DNA of 64,000 nt from the NCBI GenBank assembly GCA_949358305.1, contig OX442315.1, forward strand, positions 15,774,427 to 15,838,426, read 5' to 3'. The stretch is from Strigamia acuminata (lineage: Eukaryota > Arthropoda > Chilopoda > Geophilomorpha > Linotaeniidae). Every line of letters starts with the position of its first letter. Position 1 is the stretch's first letter. The translations under genes were made by a program, and so were the position numbers. Of the stretch, positions 61,801 through 64,000 are shown in pieces. A model generated the notes under the pieces. That model worked only from the letters and a program-made list of their open reading frames with translations. It had not been told where the DNA came from and ran no database searches.

Positions 61801-63001
61801 CTATTTTCGGAACTGACAACAAATTTGTCTGTAACGTTGGAACGTATAAAACGTTATTTAGTCGTAATTTGTTCGCCATTTCGTTCTCCTCGATGACCAA
61901 TTCTCCTCGCCCTGGTGACTCCGCTTCGACTTCACCGCTAGCTAATCCCACATTTTGCGGATATGGCTCAAAAACTTGAAAAACTTCTTTGCTCGACACC
62001 ATGTGGCTTGTCGCGCCCGAATCAATTAACCACTTTTCTCCTTCTTCTTCTTGCGTCGTCACGGCATTTGCGCGTTCGTCCATTCGACTCCTTGGCTTCA
62101 CCCACGCACCAAACGAATATTCGCGTGGTTTGCTCGTAGGAATTGCTTCGCAACGTGCGCTGTGCTCCGTTGGCTTCTTTCCGCCTCGCCATTTCTCAAA
62201 TGGTTTCGCTCCGCCTCCTCGTGTTCGTGCATTTGCACTTCCTGTCGGTCCTTCCTTGCTCTTGTCCTTTGACCAGCAATCTCTGGCAAAATGCCCCTTT
62301 TTATGGCAATTAAAACATTCAATTCCTGTTTTCCCTTTTGGTCGTGCTCTGTAAGCATTTTCGGATCCTTGTCCGCTCTTCCTTTTCTCTCGTTGTCTCT
62401 CCTCTTCTCCTCGTAACATCGTCCTCGCGTCCATCATCGACAAATCGTTTTTCTGGCCATCAAAAATCCTAACATTGTGCTCGAATTCTGCCCGCAATCC
62501 CTGCGCCACATAAGCAACCATTTCTTGGTTAGAATAAATCTTCCCAAGCTCTGCTCCCTTCGCTTTTATTGCTTCGGCTCGATTCACGTACTCGTCTACG
62601 GATTCTTTCTCTTGCATTTTCAGCTTTGCCAATTCAATTCCGCATTTGACGATCTCGTAGGCATTCCTTGGTCCCATGTCGGCTTCTATCTTGTCCCACA
62701 AGATTTTCGCGCTTGTCTCGGTGCTATATCGCACAGCTTGCTCCGCCGACAGCGAAATAACCAAAATGTGCATGGCCTCGTCGTTCTTCCTCTCCCAATC
62801 ATCCCAGATTGCTTGCATTTGGGCGTAATTAGCTTGTCCCGGTCGTGCCTTCTCCGGTTCAGCTTGTTCAATCGTCGTTTTCCACAAGTGTTGTTTCTTC
62901 AGCGTCGATCTTATGCGCATCTTCCATAAGAAATAATTGCGCTCGGTCAACCTCTCTATCGCCGTTGAATTTGAAGAAATATTGACGATCGCGTCCGCCA
63001 T
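58853..63001 (-). CDS. Copia gag-pol polyprotein, 1,382 aa
   Basis: Single frame with the copia order gag, protease, integrase, reverse transcriptase, RNase H. Gag ends with a zinc knuckle (CFNCHKKGHFARDC, about residues 229-242). The protease active site is WLIDSGATSHMV. A pre-integrase zinc motif (IWHRRLGHPN) precedes the integrase core with HMDLMG, RTDNGGEF and GLAERTNRT, giving the D,D,E triad. Reverse transcriptase shows YKARLVAVG and YVDDLV, and RNase H shows SYADASWN. Integrase before RT is diagnostic of copia rather than gypsy. No frameshift or premature stop, so gag and pol would be made as one product. The start is the first ATG after the leader, 130 nt from the 5' LTR. Confidence 0.96.
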   Translation of the reverse strand: MADAIVNISSNSTAIERLTERNYFLWKMRIRSTLKKQHLWKTTIEQAEPEKARPGQANYAQMQAIWDDWERKNDEAMHILVISLSAEQAVRYSTETSAKILWDKIEADMGPRNAYEIVKCGIELAKLKMQEKESVDEYVNRAEAIKAKGAELGKIYSNQEMVAYVAQGLRAEFEHNVRIFDGQKNDLSMMDARTMLRGEEERQREKRKSGQGSENAYRARPKGKTGIECFNCHKKGHFARDCWSKDKSKEGPTGSANARTRGGGAKPFEKWRGGKKPTEHSARCEAIPTSKPREYSFGAWVKPRSRMDERANAVTTQEEEGEKWLIDSGATSHMVSSKEVFQVFEPYPQNVGLASGEVEAESPGRGELVIEENEMANKLRLNNVLYVPTLQTNLLSVPKIVDAGLEVRFTKNCANVLDAAGNKVMTAQRVDNKFLLSATYCEGSRGEIACATGALTRTIWHRRLGHPNPRSMDEMGRQGLVRGMTWDGKSQDEQCTECIKAKMAKVSRKTIPFQQSQQVLELLHMDLMGPMPTNSLGGARFILTIVDDYSRMIFVKLLEQKGQAAEAIKGFLTRHELQKGEKVKRIRTDNGGEFLNENLAQFYGQKGIHHELTTPWTPMSNGLAERTNRTITETMRALMLDSKLALPFWGEAMLTAAYLRNRCRSSVHGKTPYEIWMGRPPDVSYLRRFGCVAHVLEPKFRQTKLSAKTKEGFLVGYSATRKAYRIFMQETGRITESRDVIFDETRLGSLDVPGETKTDELVELDVHYDTPVLPIGVPAPVEHVQPELQHEPEPEPEPDQEPEQEQEQEPVRVPAQVPARRGGRRPGATKNVLAVEKQARIEATEADLLQRGVRRSGRLREQANMADVLITPTTQKEAMKLPQADKWTEAMQDEIDSMHQHEVWKMEKRPNDVKPVKSKWVFRIKENPDESLNRYKARLVAVGCSQKPGTDYDQTFSPVVRIESLRILLDLAAKEDLLLDLHDVKTAYLHGKLKERIFMEQPEGFEEAGIEFVCRLLRSIYGLKQAGRCWNERLHEVLTACGFKRMADDPCLYQYRSDDGTMYIAVYVDDLVSASSNAKVRDEKIKDLGKYVELVAMGKLTYVLGLEVSQKDGEIYLFQRKYAEKILKRFGLDKCNSVATPMELGLKLEEFEDSKPVDQKLYQEVIGSIMYLATSTRPDLSFAVSSLSRFNKDPREIHMAAAKRVLRYIRGTLDYKLKYTKGEYHLHSYADASWNSTQNARSFTGYVVKNGESLLSWRCKKQGNVAESSCESELDAVADAVKELSWVKGIFTDLRAPIGEEMTLYNDNEAAVQMLQDGVQRVRTKYLNRKYHLIKSKVEVDKIQVVHVPGVEMWADVLTKPLSKPNIDKCLRGMNILQRQVE

Positions 63002-63118
63002 TTTGTCTCAAACGAATGCGTGCGGAAAAGAAACGTACGAAAAATTAATTTTCTCTTCTTAATTCCACTAATTTCTACTTGCGCTTCACTGTGTTACAGC
63101 CTGATTTTTCCAACCGTG

Positions 63119-63129
63119 CTCTGCTACCA
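63119..63129 (-). other. Primer-binding site of the copia element
   Basis: TGGTAGCAGAG on the - strand, just inside the 5' LTR. It is complementary to the 3' end of metazoan initiator tRNA-Met (11 nt), the usual copia primer. Confidence 0.8.
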
Positions 63130-63131
63130 CT

Positions 63132-63316
63132 TGTTGATGCACCTGGGAATTAGCCACGACCATTTGAACATTGAAACATAAATATCGCTCATTTAATCAT
63201 CCATTTGTATACAGTTAGTGTTGTCTGTGACAACCGCGCTCACACAATAAAGGTCTCTTGCCTTTTAATCAAAACAATCAATCAATTATTTGACTTAGTG
63301 TTTAAATCCACTCACA
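63132..63316 (-). repeat. 5' LTR of the copia element
   Basis: 185 bp, no difference from 58582-58766. On the - strand it precedes the primer-binding site and the gag start. Confidence 0.95.
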
Positions 63317-64000
63317 GATTTCGTTCCGTTTTGCCTATGATTAATTATTTCGGGATTGAATCCTCGCTTCGTCTAAACTTAAAAAATTGAAATTTTGAAT
63401 AACCATTATCTCGATTTGTTTTAGATTTATAAGTTTTTACACTTTTCGACACTACAGTCGAAACTCTTTATAACGAATCGCGATATAACGAATTATCGCT
63501 ATAACGAATTATTGAAAATGACTTGGTTGGCCAGCCATAGAACACCATGTTAAATATATTCGTTTTAACGAATTTTCGTTATAACGAATCGATTTGTCCG
63601 GTCCCTTGCGATTCGTTATAAAGAGTTTCGACTGTATTTAGAACCGTTTAGACACTTTTTAGACGTTTTGTTTTCAGGATTTTGCCATTTTTACACAATT
63701 TTACCTGTTTTACGCTTTATTTTAGATTTTTTTTTCTTTCCACGTAGAAATGGGTAAAATGAGTTTGAAATCTCAAAACTTGTTTTGAAGTAAAATAAAT
63801 AAAAACTGACTAAATTTGAAATTGAGGACATTGATGTGATTTTCTAGCTAATTTTTCTTAAGGACGAACAAAAACATGGTTAACAGGGTAACACAAGAAT
63901 TTCTTGTAACATTTTAGGTGTTTACACATGTAAAAACAAGAATATAGGTTTAAACTGGACAATTTACGACACGAAACCAGACATCTGTACGCGCGCTGTT
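63317..64000. other. ACE intron downstream of the copia insertion
   Basis: Starts with the GATTT target duplication, then a pogo/Tigger-like element (63455-63634). No ACE exon recognised. Confidence 0.45.
63455..63634. mobile_element. Pogo/Tigger-like MITE, copy 4
   Basis: 180 bp with long inverted ends starting CAGTCGAAACTCTTTATAAC, flanked by TA on both sides. The TIR and TA duplication resemble the Tc1/mariner-pogo group. The inside keeps the family sequence CATAGAACACCATGTTA. Confidence 0.85.

Larger units (their letters stand above)
58582..63316 (-). mobile_element. Complete Ty1/copia LTR retrotransposon, 4,735 bp
   Basis: Two identical 185-bp LTRs, GATTT target duplication on both sides, a primer-binding site, a polypurine tract and one uninterrupted gag-pol frame. 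It lies antisense inside an intron of the ACE-like gene. Identical LTRs and an intact frame indicate a recent insertion. Confidence 0.97.

Overview
The window is nuclear DNA of an invertebrate animal. The coding part is made of intron-rich genes with GT..AG splice sites and many introns under 150 bp, and their products align best with animal proteins (a MYT1-family zinc-finger factor, PDIA5, mitochondrial poly(A) polymerase, SEM1/DSS1 and an ACE-type peptidase). The DNA is AT-rich and full of short inverted-repeat transposons. I cannot name the species or confidently the phylum.

Layout. Bases 1 to about 22,700 hold no gene I can support. They are a mosaic of non-autonomous DNA transposons with terminal inverted repeats (TIRs), 5S-rRNA-derived SINE pieces, minisatellites and one perfect 2 x 436 bp palindrome. 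From 22,712 to 35,428 (+ strand) lies a MYT1/MYT1L/ST18 homologue whose 21 exons I reassembled in frame to about 1,202 codons. Tail to tail with it on the - strand are PDIA5 (20 exons, 36,611-39,966), MTPAP (7 exons, 40,349-42,901) and SEM1 (3 exons, 43,277-43,611). An ACE-like metallopeptidase starts head to head with SEM1 at 44,173 (+) and runs into a gap of 200 N (45,511-45,710).

After the gap, 45,711-58,318 repeats 32,903-45,510 (12,608 bp, constant offset 12,808, no difference seen). The second copies of the MYT1 3' end, PDIA5, MTPAP, SEM1 and the ACE start are therefore most simply an unmerged contig overlap, not paralogues. The sequence then continues into an ACE intron that carries a complete Ty1/copia retrotransposon (58,582-63,316, - strand, identical 185-bp LTRs, GATTT target duplication, intact 1,382-codon gag-pol), followed by another inverted-repeat element.

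The genes do not form one pathway. MYT1 is a nuclear regulator, PDIA5 an ER oxidoreductase, MTPAP a mitochondrial RNA enzyme, SEM1 a proteasome/TREX-2/BRCA2 cofactor and ACE a secreted or membrane peptidase. The points most worth checking are the perfect palindrome, a transposon family whose ends differ between copies but match within each copy, a PDIA5 gene with an extra thioredoxin unit and repeated 13-nt microexons, and a MYT1 finger caught in decay.
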